DNA of 64,000 bases. Origin: Gordonia sediminis. Its GTDB lineage: Bacteria; Actinomycetota; Actinomycetes; Mycobacteriales; Mycobacteriaceae. Made by a program: the position numbers and the translations under genes. Within the stretch, counting starts at the first letter, position 1. Every line of letters starts with the position of its first letter. Below are positions 8,211 through 16,098 of this stretch, piece after piece. Under the pieces are notes generated by a model, which was given only the letters and a program-made list of their open reading frames with translations, was not told the DNA's origin and searched no databases. The stretch lies in assembly GCA_004193205.1 (NCBI GenBank), contig RZUM01000011.1, forward strand, positions 124,001 to 188,000, in the 5' to 3' direction.

Positions 8211-9407
8211 TCACCACACCGGACCCATGAACGCCTGACCGACCAGATCCGACTCAATCGTGTCCGGCCAGTCCTCCCCCACCTCGGGCCGTAGTTCTGT
8301 TGGTCGCGGCTTGCCATCCCAGCCGACATGCTCCATCGCGTGATAGAGCTGAATCCGGTGGCCGGACGGATCGAGGAAATGAGCCGCATAGTCGATGCCG
8401 GTGTGCAACTCGCGGGGTACACGGATTCGCTGATACCCATGTTTTGTCAACGTCTCGATCGCCGCCCGGAGCTGGGTGTAGGAACCCACCTGTACACCCA
8501 ATAGCATGCTCGTGGTGTTCGACGGCCATCCCAGAGCTTCCCGGAGCGCGATCGGCGCGATGATCAGACTGTGGTGTTCATGCCGGGTGCGAAGAAACCA
8601 GCACGGTAGGCCGTTGACGGTCACCTCCTCCGTCAGGGAGAAACCCAGCGCTTCGGTATAGAACTCCAACGCGTCCTCGGGCTTTCGGCTGAAGATACCC
8701 ACCGGACCCATCCCTTGAATCCAGAACGGCCGCGGTAGGAGTACGCCGCCAACGTCGTAACTCTCACCGTCGCAACCGCGGTAGCGGTGGCCGGCACCGA
8801 GATCGACGCCCTTGGCCTGGGCCTTGGAGACCTCGTCGACTTCGGTGAGCTGGGGCAGGTCCGGAACACCGAAGCGAGGCTTGTGCATCGCGGCCGGCTT
8901 GCTCAGACCTGACCACCCGATCTGTTCCATACCGTAGGACAGTTCGATCACGTGGCCGTCGGGGTCCACGAAGTACACGTGCCAGTTGCCGCCGGGCATG
9001 TCCCGGCCCACCCGAACGATCGGTACGTCGCGATCGAGTAGGAATCGTTCGGCGTCGACGATCTCTCGGAGCGAACTCACCTGCCAGGTGATCTGGTTGG
9101 TGGTGATGTCTGTCGCAGCTCCACCTCCCATGAAGCCTGCCGCATCTCGGTGCATGTAGATCAGTGCATGGTGGTCACTGGAGAATCGTGTGAAGACCAG
9201 TCGTCCGTCGACCTCCTCGCCGAGTCCTTTCGAGATCGCCGGCACGGCTTGCAGGTCGACGCAGTCGGTGCGAGCGAAACCCAGTGTGTCCTCATAAAAT
9301 TCACTGGCCGCATCGATGTCGTCCACGTTGAAACCGAAGTGGGCGAACTGCTGGATCTTGAAGGGGCGAGTCATCTGTACCCCGCCGACGTCATACACGT
9401 TGCTCAT
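8211..9407 (-). CDS. Two-module VOC protein, extradiol dioxygenase-like
   Basis: A 398-aa protein with two glyoxalase-type modules (about residues 10-165 and 180-380), the layout of catechol 2,3-dioxygenases. The first module keeps plausible metal ligands: His in QQFAHFGFNVDDID, His in SDHHALIYMH and Glu in GHVIELSYGMEQ. The second is altered, with Val at the first position (MGPVGIFSRK) and Gln in place of Glu (GHRIQLYHAME). Classical extradiol enzymes bind iron in the C-terminal module, so this arrangement is reversed. I start at MSNVYDVGG, after AAGGA. It overlaps the end of the upstream CMD gene by 17 bases, which suggests coupled translation. Confidence 0.8.
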   Translation of the reverse strand: MSNVYDVGGVQMTRPFKIQQFAHFGFNVDDIDAASEFYEDTLGFARTDCVDLQAVPAISKGLGEEVDGRLVFTRFSSDHHALIYMHRDAAGFMGGGAATDITTNQITWQVSSLREIVDAERFLLDRDVPIVRVGRDMPGGNWHVYFVDPDGHVIELSYGMEQIGWSGLSKPAAMHKPRFGVPDLPQLTEVDEVSKAQAKGVDLGAGHRYRGCDGESYDVGGVLLPRPFWIQGMGPVGIFSRKPEDALEFYTEALGFSLTEEVTVNGLPCWFLRTRHEHHSLIIAPIALREALGWPSNTTSMLLGVQVGSYTQLRAAIETLTKHGYQRIRVPRELHTGIDYAAHFLDPSGHRIQLYHAMEHVGWDGKPRPTELRPEVGEDWPDTIESDLVGQAFMGPVW

Positions 9408-10002
9408 GGATTCCTTCTTCGGCACCGATCGGCTGCAGACGACTCGCACCTAGCGGCGGCATCGGACGATCCAACTGGACCTTCAGCGTCTTGAGCGCCC
9501 CGGCGAGCATCCGGTAGCCCCCGGCCAAAAAGACCATCTCGATGAGCTGCTCGGTTGTCAGCAACGATTCGAGCGTGCGCCAGGTGTCGTCGCCGATCTC
9601 GTCGTTGTCGAACAACTCGTCGGTCGCCACCATCAGGTACCGATCGGTGGCATCGGCGAATGCGGCCGGATCGGCGGCCACGAGTTCGATCTCGCGGTCC
9701 GACATCTCGGCACGCCGCGCGATACGGACGTGCTGACCCCATTCGTAGTCAGACCCGGTGCGCCAGGCGATGCGCAGGATGACCATCTCGCGATGTCGGT
9801 CCGAGAGTTCGGACTCCCACAGCAACTTGCGAGCAAAGGGTGACCAGGATTCGAATAGGTCGGTGTGCTGTACCAGCGTCGTGAAGACGTTGGCGGCCTT
9901 GTCACCGCCCCAGGGCGCCAATGCCCGCTGAGTCCGCTCGTCGCGATCCTCCGGCTCCGCCGGAACCAGACGCGGCGACTGCCCACAGTGGACCTCGCTC
10001 AT
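9391..10002 (-). CDS. Carboxymuconolactone decarboxylase (CMD) family protein
   Basis: A 203-aa all-helical protein of the AhpD/CMD superfamily. The signature helix reads RTGSDYEWGQHVRIAR, with the E-x2-x-H pattern typical of the decarboxylase-like branch. No CxxC pair is present, so it is not an AhpD-type peroxidase. The ATG start has GGGGAG upstream. The gene sits between the LLM monooxygenase and the VOC protein, so it probably acts early in the same pathway on a lactone or beta-keto acid. That role is inferred from context. Confidence 0.83.
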   Translation of the reverse strand: MSEVHCGQSPRLVPAEPEDRDERTQRALAPWGGDKAANVFTTLVQHTDLFESWSPFARKLLWESELSDRHREMVILRIAWRTGSDYEWGQHVRIARRAEMSDREIELVAADPAAFADATDRYLMVATDELFDNDEIGDDTWRTLESLLTTEQLIEMVFLAGGYRMLAGALKTLKVQLDRPMPPLGASRLQPIGAEEGIHEQRV

Positions 10003-10060
10003 GACACTCCCCGATCAAATTGGTGCCGTTGCCATTTCCAACGCATTGTCACGCGGGCGC

Positions 10061-11164
10061 TCAGGCCTGCGCGGTCTTCAGCATCGACTGTGAGCCGTTG
10101 ACGAAGGAGACCGACGCGTCATCCTTGAACGCCGGCATGACCTCCTCGGCGAACAACCGCATCGTCTTGAGGCCATCCTCGTAGCTGCGGGCACCGGCCT
10201 GCGGGTAGAACACCAACTCGTCGATGGCGTTCCCATAGCCCTCGTTGATCTCCTTGATGCGTTCGATCGCGCGCTCCGGTGTGCCGACGATCCCGACCTC
10301 CTCGACGCGGTCTCCGATCTTCTTGAGCCGGCCCTTGAGCTCGAAGAGCTTCGACTTGGGTGCGCGAAGCGAGTCATCGCTCGTACGCCGTTGCGCTGCA
10401 GAGTTGTTGAGCTCTGCATAGCGCACCATGTGCTCGCGCGCCTCGCGTACGGCCGCGTTGTGGTCGCGGTCGAGGAAGACGTAGTAGACCGCAGTGGTCT
10501 TCGCGTCGGTGTGGCCGTTCTCGGCTAACAGGTCGCGATAGATCTTGTGGTTCTTCCGCGTCTCCTCTTCGCCACGTGACCACGGAACCACGAAGGCGTT
10601 GGTGCCCGTCTCGCCGGCCTTGCGGAATCCCTCCTCGGACACCGTGCCACGCCAGATGCGCGGCGGCTTCTGAATCGGCTTGGGGGATACGGACAATTCG
10701 GGGAACTGCCAGAATTCTCCGTTGTACGAGAACCGGTCCTCGGTCCACGCCTTCTGGATGATCTCGATGGCCTCTTCGTATCGCCCCTTCGACTCGCGAG
10801 CGTCGGCACCGAAACCTTCGAAGTGGGTCGGGATGGCCCCGCGGCCAAGGCCGAGGTTCAGCCGGCCGTTCGAGAGCACATCGAGCATCGCGAAATCCTC
10901 AGCGCGACGCAGGGGGTGGTCGAAAGCCGTGACGGCGACCGACGTGCCGAGACGAAGTCGGGAGGTTTCGCGGGCGATGGCGGCCAAGAAGATGGCCGGG
11001 TGCGGGCAGATCCCGAAGGTGTAGAAGTGCTCTTGTCCCACCCAGATGCTGTCGAAGCCAAGATCTTCCGCGTCTTTGGCGGCCTTGATCGTGTCCTGGT
11101 AGTACGGGACCTCGCTTTGCAGTTCGGGATGGAAGTCGAAGAGCGAGATGATGCCGAAGTCCAT
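10061..11164 (-). CDS. LLM-class flavin-dependent monooxygenase
   Basis: A 367-aa TIM-barrel oxidoreductase of the bacterial luciferase-like family. The N-terminus (MDFGIISLFDFHPE), the flavin-binding LRLGTSVAVTAFDHPLRRAE and the Gly/Arg segment GRLNLGLGRG are family marks. I start at MDFGI because AAGGAG precedes it. It leads the six-gene reverse operon, where a hydroxylation or Baeyer-Villiger step would fit. These enzymes use FMNH2 from a separate reductase or F420. No FMN reductase is obvious nearby, but a RibBA-like protein is encoded directly upstream. Confidence 0.87.
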   Translation of the reverse strand: MDFGIISLFDFHPELQSEVPYYQDTIKAAKDAEDLGFDSIWVGQEHFYTFGICPHPAIFLAAIARETSRLRLGTSVAVTAFDHPLRRAEDFAMLDVLSNGRLNLGLGRGAIPTHFEGFGADARESKGRYEEAIEIIQKAWTEDRFSYNGEFWQFPELSVSPKPIQKPPRIWRGTVSEEGFRKAGETGTNAFVVPWSRGEEETRKNHKIYRDLLAENGHTDAKTTAVYYVFLDRDHNAAVREAREHMVRYAELNNSAAQRRTSDDSLRAPKSKLFELKGRLKKIGDRVEEVGIVGTPERAIERIKEINEGYGNAIDELVFYPQAGARSYEDGLKTMRLFAEEVMPAFKDDASVSFVNGSQSMLKTAQA

Positions 11165-11278
11165 GAAGAACTCTCCTTCAGATTTGGGGCCGAGGTACGC
11201 CGGCCACGGTATTTCTGTAACTGTGTCCGCGACCACTTAATTGAATTATGTCTTTTTGATAGACGGCTGTCAAGCGAA
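11165..11278 (-). promoter_or_regulatory. Promoter region of the LLM-led operon
   Basis: The 114-bp gap is AT-rich around 11238-11270. It contains TGTCT (11249-11253) and TAGAC (11260-11264) in inverted orientation, a candidate operator matching others in this island. Confidence 0.45.
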
Positions 11279-12391
11279 TCAAGCGATCCGATAATCCGTC
11301 TCTGCGGGCTCCTGAAAGCCGGAGCAGACCACTGCAATGTCAGCCCGTTCGAGTGACGCTTCGGGCACGAACTTGCCGCGAAGACGAACCGACCGGACCT
11401 CGAGGTCGTGCAGGATTGCGGCCACAGCGCCCACATCGGCATGGGTGCACTCGTGTGCGCCGAGATCCGACGACTTCGCACCACGGCGCAAGTAGATCAG
11501 CAATCCGCCATGTGCCGCGACGTGTCGCAGACTGCCCTGGAGTCGCTCTCCACATCCACAGTCGGTGGCGCCGAACGCCTCGCTGTCATGGCATTCGATG
11601 TGGACCGAGACCGTGGGAGTCAATGCCTCTCCCGCGCAACGGAGAACTGCATGGGTGGCGCCGGTGACCCCGTCCCGGAAACTCGTGACGTCGAAGTCCC
11701 CCCAGGTGGTTCGCATTGTGGACTCCTCCCCGCGGGAGACCCGCGGTGCGTCGCCATTGCCACTGAACAGCAGGTGATTACGCACCGTTGCCGTCGAGAG
11801 CACCGCGAGGTGTTGCGAGGCGCCAAGGGCAGCCACATCTTCCGGCCCCATGACGTCACCGTCGTCGGCGACGAGATCGCCGACGACGGCAACGGGGGGA
11901 AGACCCGCTATCCGACACAGATCGACGGCCAGCGCGGCGCGATCTCGCGCCGCAGGCTCGTCGGACTCACTGACGCGGACGGGAACCACGTGGCCCGGAC
12001 GGTTGAGGTCGACGGGCCTCGACCGCGGGTCGGCAAGAACACGTGCGGTCAGCGCACGGTCGGCGGCACTGATCCCGGTGGTGGTCCCATCCGCTGCATC
12101 GACTGCCACGCAGAAGCCGGTCGACGACGTCTCGTCGCGCCCTGGCATCAATGGCACATCGAGTGCCTCAGCCCTCGATTCCGGCATCGCCACGCAGAGA
12201 AACCCCGACGAATGACGAACCGCCCACGCGGTCCAATGGGTGTCGGCCAGCGATGCCGCGATCACGACACTGCCCGAAGGGGTCGGGACATCCCCGATGT
12301 CGCTCAGCAGCACGGGGCGCCCGGCCAGCAACTCATCACGCACATAGTCGAGCCGACCGGCAGTTGTCGACGGTCCCAAACCACGGTTCAT
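11279..12391 (-). CDS. RibBA-like protein (DHBP synthase / GTP cyclohydrolase II fold), altered active sites
   Basis: A 370-aa two-domain protein. The N-terminal part (about 1-205) resembles 3,4-dihydroxy-2-butanone-4-phosphate synthase. The C-terminal part (about 225-370) resembles GTP cyclohydrolase II and keeps the zinc pattern C-x10-C-x-C within HIECHDSEAFGATDCGCGER. The acidic RibB loop is replaced by SDIGDVPTPSG, and the GTP cyclohydrolase loop (YLRQEGRGIGL in true enzymes) reads YLRRGAKSSDLG with a short C-terminus. It is therefore unlikely to be a normal riboflavin enzyme. It may be a pathway-specific flavin-related or hydrolytic enzyme. I use ATG 12391 because the GAGGTG spacing is better than for GTG 12394. 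Confidence 0.75.
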   Translation of the reverse strand: MNRGLGPSTTAGRLDYVRDELLAGRPVLLSDIGDVPTPSGSVVIAASLADTHWTAWAVRHSSGFLCVAMPESRAEALDVPLMPGRDETSSTGFCVAVDAADGTTTGISAADRALTARVLADPRSRPVDLNRPGHVVPVRVSESDEPAARDRAALAVDLCRIAGLPPVAVVGDLVADDGDVMGPEDVAALGASQHLAVLSTATVRNHLLFSGNGDAPRVSRGEESTMRTTWGDFDVTSFRDGVTGATHAVLRCAGEALTPTVSVHIECHDSEAFGATDCGCGERLQGSLRHVAAHGGLLIYLRRGAKSSDLGAHECTHADVGAVAAILHDLEVRSVRLRGKFVPEASLERADIAVVCSGFQEPAETDYRIA

Positions 12392-12647
12392 CACTCACCT
12401 CGCTGAAGCGCATCGACGACTTTCGGTGACTTTCACCCTTCTCGACGCGTTAGATATACAGTAGTCTAGTAACTGAACAACTGGAAGCTTTTCCTATTTG
12501 ATTTTGGCCATTGAATGAAGAATGCCCAGGTAATGGGCGGCTGAGCAGCCAATTCGGAACGAGATTCTAGACGTCTGACCACGAGATAGCCTGCGATTTG
12601 ACCCGAACCGTCTGTTCCGGGGAGGCGCCCAACACCGAGGAGACCCC
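12392..12647. promoter_or_regulatory. Divergent region, RibBA-like gene / SDR operon
   Basis: This 256-bp region separates divergent starts. An AT-rich stretch at 12450-12560 holds TAGATATAC and AGTCTAGT (12462-12469), again the TAGA/TCTA type of half-site. CGTCTGACC (12570-12578) lies closer to the forward genes. No open frame in it looks real. Confidence 0.4.
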
Positions 12648-12968
12648 ATGATCGTCGTCGTACCTGCCACCGGAGCCGTCGAGTTGACCGAACCATCGGT
12701 CCTCACTGCCTTCAGCTGCACCACCTCGACCGATGTCGACCTCGACGCCAGGCTGCGCGACTCCCATGCCGGCCATGTCCTGGAGGATCACGAAGGCGAG
12801 GTCGGTATTCGCATCGATTGGCTCCTCGCCCAGGCCGGCACGCTGGGAGAGGATGCCACCTGGCGAAGCGGCTTCGACAAGATGCTCGACTATGCAGAAT
12901 CCAAGGGATGGCGACAGGGTGATCTCATCGTCTCCCACGTCGTCGTGTCCGACGGATCGACCCAGTGA
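12648..12968 (+). CDS. Small protein of unknown function
   Basis: I do not recognise this 106-aa acidic protein. It starts at an ATG with GGAG upstream and lies 55 bases before an SDR gene on the same strand. The centre contains DHEGEVGIRIDWLLAQAG, and the rest looks mixed alpha/beta without a signal peptide or membrane segment. Codon use matches its neighbours, which supports a real gene. Its context suggests an accessory or small binding protein of the catabolic island. Confidence 0.65.
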   Translation: MIVVVPATGAVELTEPSVLTAFSCTTSTDVDLDARLRDSHAGHVLEDHEGEVGIRIDWLLAQAGTLGEDATWRSGFDKMLDYAESKGWRQGDLIVSHVVVSDGSTQ

Positions 12969-13023
12969 TCGGGTGCCCATCGCGCCCGACCGCCGACAGG
13001 AACAGCACAAACAAGGAGGCACA

Positions 13024-13893
13024 GTGCAGGACCTCGTAGATCGTATCGCCGTCGTCACCGGTGGCGCCCGCGGAATCGGGGCATCGATCGCACATGCCCT
13101 CGCCGGCGAGGGCATGTCGGTGGTCGTCGCCGACATCGACGGTGAAGCCGCGGAGAACACCGCACGCTCGATTGGTTCGACGGGTCGAAAGGCCTTGGCC
13201 GTCGCGTGCGACGTGGGCTTGTTCGACTCGTTTCAACAACTCGCCGACCGCGCCTGGGCAGAGTTCGGGCAGGTCGACGTCCTCGTCAACAACGCCGGGG
13301 TGGCTCACCCACCGGCACCCGCGATCGAGGTCACACCTGACGACGCCCGCTGGGTCCTGGAGACCAACGTGCTCGGCGTGTGGCACGGCTGCGCGACCTT
13401 CCTGCCCCGCATGATCGACCAAGGGACTCCCGCGCACGTGGTGAACGTCGCCTCCGAACACTCATTGGGCGTGCCGATGACCGGGTCGGCGATGTACACG
13501 GCCAGCAAGCACGCGATCCTCGGTCTGTCCGACGTCATGCGACGCGAGCTGCCCGACCACATCGGGATGAGCATCGTCTGTCCCGGTAGCGTCATGACGG
13601 AGTTCGTCGCCGCAGTCCGTCACCGCCCCAGCCGATTCGGCGGCGCAGGGCAGACCGACCGCGGTCGCATCGATGCGGGCATGAGTCCGGACGAGGTGGC
13701 CCGGCGGACTGTTCAGGGGATCCGTGACAACGATTTCTACATCGTCACTCACCCACCGGTGATCGAGCTCGCCCGGGAACGATGGACCGAGATCGATCAC
13801 GCCTTCGCGACCCAGGCGCCCCGGTTCGAGGGCGATGACATCTACGACACCCGAGAACTCGTGCGTCGACGCCTGGCTGCCCGCCAAGACTGA
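13024..13893 (+). CDS. Short-chain dehydrogenase/reductase
   Basis: A 289-aa classical SDR that oxidises or reduces an alcohol/ketone with NAD(P). The dinucleotide motif TGGARGIG lies near the N-terminus, NNAG follows, and the catalytic YTASK lies near residue 160, all in order. VVADIDG after strand two places an Asp that favours NAD(H). The open frame reaches far upstream, but GTG 13024 has a strong AAGGAGG site and fits the family length. It lies 14 bases before fprB, so the two are probably co-transcribed. Confidence 0.88.
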   Translation: MQDLVDRIAVVTGGARGIGASIAHALAGEGMSVVVADIDGEAAENTARSIGSTGRKALAVACDVGLFDSFQQLADRAWAEFGQVDVLVNNAGVAHPPAPAIEVTPDDARWVLETNVLGVWHGCATFLPRMIDQGTPAHVVNVASEHSLGVPMTGSAMYTASKHAILGLSDVMRRELPDHIGMSIVCPGSVMTEFVAAVRHRPSRFGGAGQTDRGRIDAGMSPDEVARRTVQGIRDNDFYIVTHPPVIELARERWTEIDHAFATQAPRFEGDDIYDTRELVRRRLAARQD

Positions 13894-13907
13894 TCGGAGA
13901 CCTTCCC

Positions 13908-15566
13908 ATGCCCCACGTGATCACCGACTCGTGCTGCAACGATGCCAGCTGCGTCGACGTCTGCCCGGTGAATTGCATCCATCCTGCCCCGGGCGAACCG
14001 GGTTTCGGGACCGCCGAGATGCTGTTCATCAGTCCGGATGCCTGTATCGATTGCGGATCCTGCGTCGTCGAGTGCCCGGTCGGCGCGATCGTCCCTGACG
14101 ACGAACTGACGCCAGAGCAAGAACCCTTCCTCACCCTCAACGCCGACTTCTTCGACCATGGCGACTGGACGGATCCTGGGCCCGGGATCCCGGACGAGCG
14201 CAGCCCTTCCCCGAATGGCCCTTTGCACGTTGCGATCGTCGGTTCCGGGCCGGCCGCGTTCTACGCCGCACAGGAACTCCTCGTCCACCCCAACGTCGCG
14301 GTCGACATGTTCGAGCGCCTTCCGACTCCCTACGGCCTCGTGCGCGCCGGGGTCGCTCCGGATCACCAGCGCACCAAGGAAATCGAAGAGGTGTTCGCGA
14401 AGATCGCAGCGAAGCCCAACTTCTCGTACTTCCTCAACGTCGAAGTGAGCGAACACATCACCACTCACGAGCTCTCGGAGCGGTATCACGCGGTGATCTA
14501 CGCGGTCGGTGCCTCCGCCGGACGCAGACTCACCATCGCCGGGAATGACCTCGCGAACGTGTTCAGCGCAACCGAGTTCGTCGGCTGGTACAACGGGCAT
14601 CCCGACCATGCGGCGCTGAATGTCGACCTGTCGTGCGAACGTGCCGTCGTCATCGGAAACGGCAATGTGGCACTTGACGTTGCGCGCATCCTCGCCCTCG
14701 ATCCAGACGAGCTGGCGCGCACCGACATCGCCGATCGCGCGCTGTCGCAACTGCGCGACTCGAAGATCTCCGAGGTGATCGTCCTCGCACGCCGAGGAGT
14801 CGCCCAGGCCGCGTACACGGTGGGCGAGCTTCTCGCCCTCGCACAGCTCGAACACGTCTCGCTGGAGATCGACCCGGCGGAACTGACCGTCGACGAGACG
14901 ACCGAGGCCGCACTGCGAGCCGGAACGCTGGGCTTCACCGCCGCGACCAAGCTTCGCCTGGCTCAGGACATTGCCGACTCGTCGGCTACCGAGCGACGTC
15001 GGATCACGTTCCGATTCCTCGTCACACCAACCGAGATAACGGGCAGCACTTCCGTCACCGGAGTGGCCTGTACCCGCAACGAGTTCCTCGGCGACGCCGT
15101 CACACCCACCGACCGACGCGTGGAATTCGACGCCGGCCTGGTCGTACAGGCAGTCGGATACGAGAGCGGCCCGGTGATCGGTCTGCCGTTCGACGAGGAG
15201 CGAGCCGTGATCCCCAACGTCGGCGGCCGGGTACTCACGGCTCCCGCTGGTGATGTCATGCCCGGAACCTACGTTGCCGGCTGGATCAAGCGTGGGGCCA
15301 CCGGTGGCATCGGCGCCAACCGGCGGTGTGGCCGTGAGACCGCGCGGGCGGTGCTCGACGACCACGCAGCCGAAACCCTGCCGGCTCCCGTGACGGGACG
15401 AGACGATGTGGCGACTCTCGTAGAGCGCAGGGGCGCACGATTGGTGGACGACACCGGTTGGCGCAGAATCGACCTGGCAGAGCGATCGGCGGGCGCGGAG
15501 CTGGGACGTCGGCGGCTGAAGCTGACTACCGTCTCCGACCTCGAATCCGCTTCAGCCGCTTCGTGA
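13908..15566 (+). CDS. fprB: Ferredoxin/ferredoxin-NADP+ reductase fusion (FprB-type)
   Basis: A 552-aa fusion. Residues 1-70 form a seven-iron-type ferredoxin with CCNDASCVDVCPVNCIHP and CIDCGSCVVECPVGAI. The rest is an adrenodoxin-reductase-like flavoprotein with the FAD motif VGSGPAAFYAAQ near residue 110 and the NADPH motif VIGNGNVALDVARI near residue 250. The layout and length match actinobacterial FprB. It could move electrons between NADPH and a redox enzyme of the island, but no P450 or Rieske oxygenase lies within this group. The nearest P450 is 11 kb away and has its own partners. Confidence 0.9.
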   Translation: MPHVITDSCCNDASCVDVCPVNCIHPAPGEPGFGTAEMLFISPDACIDCGSCVVECPVGAIVPDDELTPEQEPFLTLNADFFDHGDWTDPGPGIPDERSPSPNGPLHVAIVGSGPAAFYAAQELLVHPNVAVDMFERLPTPYGLVRAGVAPDHQRTKEIEEVFAKIAAKPNFSYFLNVEVSEHITTHELSERYHAVIYAVGASAGRRLTIAGNDLANVFSATEFVGWYNGHPDHAALNVDLSCERAVVIGNGNVALDVARILALDPDELARTDIADRALSQLRDSKISEVIVLARRGVAQAAYTVGELLALAQLEHVSLEIDPAELTVDETTEAALRAGTLGFTAATKLRLAQDIADSSATERRRITFRFLVTPTEITGSTSVTGVACTRNEFLGDAVTPTDRRVEFDAGLVVQAVGYESGPVIGLPFDEERAVIPNVGGRVLTAPAGDVMPGTYVAGWIKRGATGGIGANRRCGRETARAVLDDHAAETLPAPVTGRDDVATLVERRGARLVDDTGWRRIDLAERSAGAELGRRRLKLTTVSDLESASAAS

Positions 15567-15586
15567 CCAATCACCTGTAGTCCGGG

Positions 15587-15615
15587 GTCGCCGACCGCCC
15601 GATCCGGTCGGCGAC
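15587..15615. terminator. Terminator between convergent fprB and DUF35 genes
   Basis: Arms gtcgccgacc (15587-15596) and ggtcggcgac (15606-15615) form a perfect 10-bp stem with a 9-nt loop in a 64-bp convergent gap. Confidence 0.75.
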
Positions 15616-15630
15616 TCGGCCTTCAGGTCC

Positions 15631-16098
15631 TCACCGGCTCGGCGCCGTGTCCACTTCCTGTGGGCCGGCAACGCGAAATCGGATCAGGGTGATCTCCGGT
15701 GTCACCTGCTCGGCGACCGCCCGAACCTCGAGGCCGATCGCGAGTGTTTCCGACTCCGCGCCGACGATGTTGCTGACGAAGCTCGCCCCCTCGTCCAGTT
15801 CGATCAGCGCGACGACATAGGGAACCTCGGTCTCGAATGCCGGATGCAGCGCAGTGTCGTAGACCGCCCAGCTCCAAATCTTCCCGCGGCCCGACATGGG
15901 TTCCCAGGCGATCTCACGCGACGCACATTCGGGACACATCGACAACACCGGCCAGATGACAAACCTGCAATTCTGACAGCGCGGTAGTTCTAATCGACCC
16001 TCGCGTGCCGCGTCCCAGTGGGGTCGCATGAGCGGATCGGTCAGGTTGGGAAGTGGCCGGTTAGCCCCGGCTGAATCGCCATATCCGCCTGTGCTCAT
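15631..16098 (-). CDS. DUF35 zinc-ribbon/OB-fold protein, partner of the thiolase-like protein
   Basis: A 155-aa protein with a rubredoxin-like zinc ribbon (CQNC and CPEC, about residues 45-65) followed by an OB fold, the layout of DUF35 acyl-CoA-associated subunits. The ATG overlaps the stop codon of the thiolase-like gene (ATGA), so the two are translationally coupled. In steroid side-chain degradation, DUF35 proteins bind thiolase-like partners and deliver the acyl-CoA to a retro-aldolase. The same partnership is likely here, though the substrate is unknown. Confidence 0.85.
   Translation of the reverse strand: MSTGGYGDSAGANRPLPNLTDPLMRPHWDAAREGRLELPRCQNCRFVIWPVLSMCPECASREIAWEPMSGRGKIWSWAVYDTALHPAFETEVPYVVALIELDEGASFVSNIVGAESETLAIGLEVRAVAEQVTPEITLIRFRVAGPQEVDTAPSR

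Noticed and set aside
13842-15365. 507-codon open frame on the - strand
   Set aside because: It is antisense to fprB, whose FeS and FAD motifs are certain.
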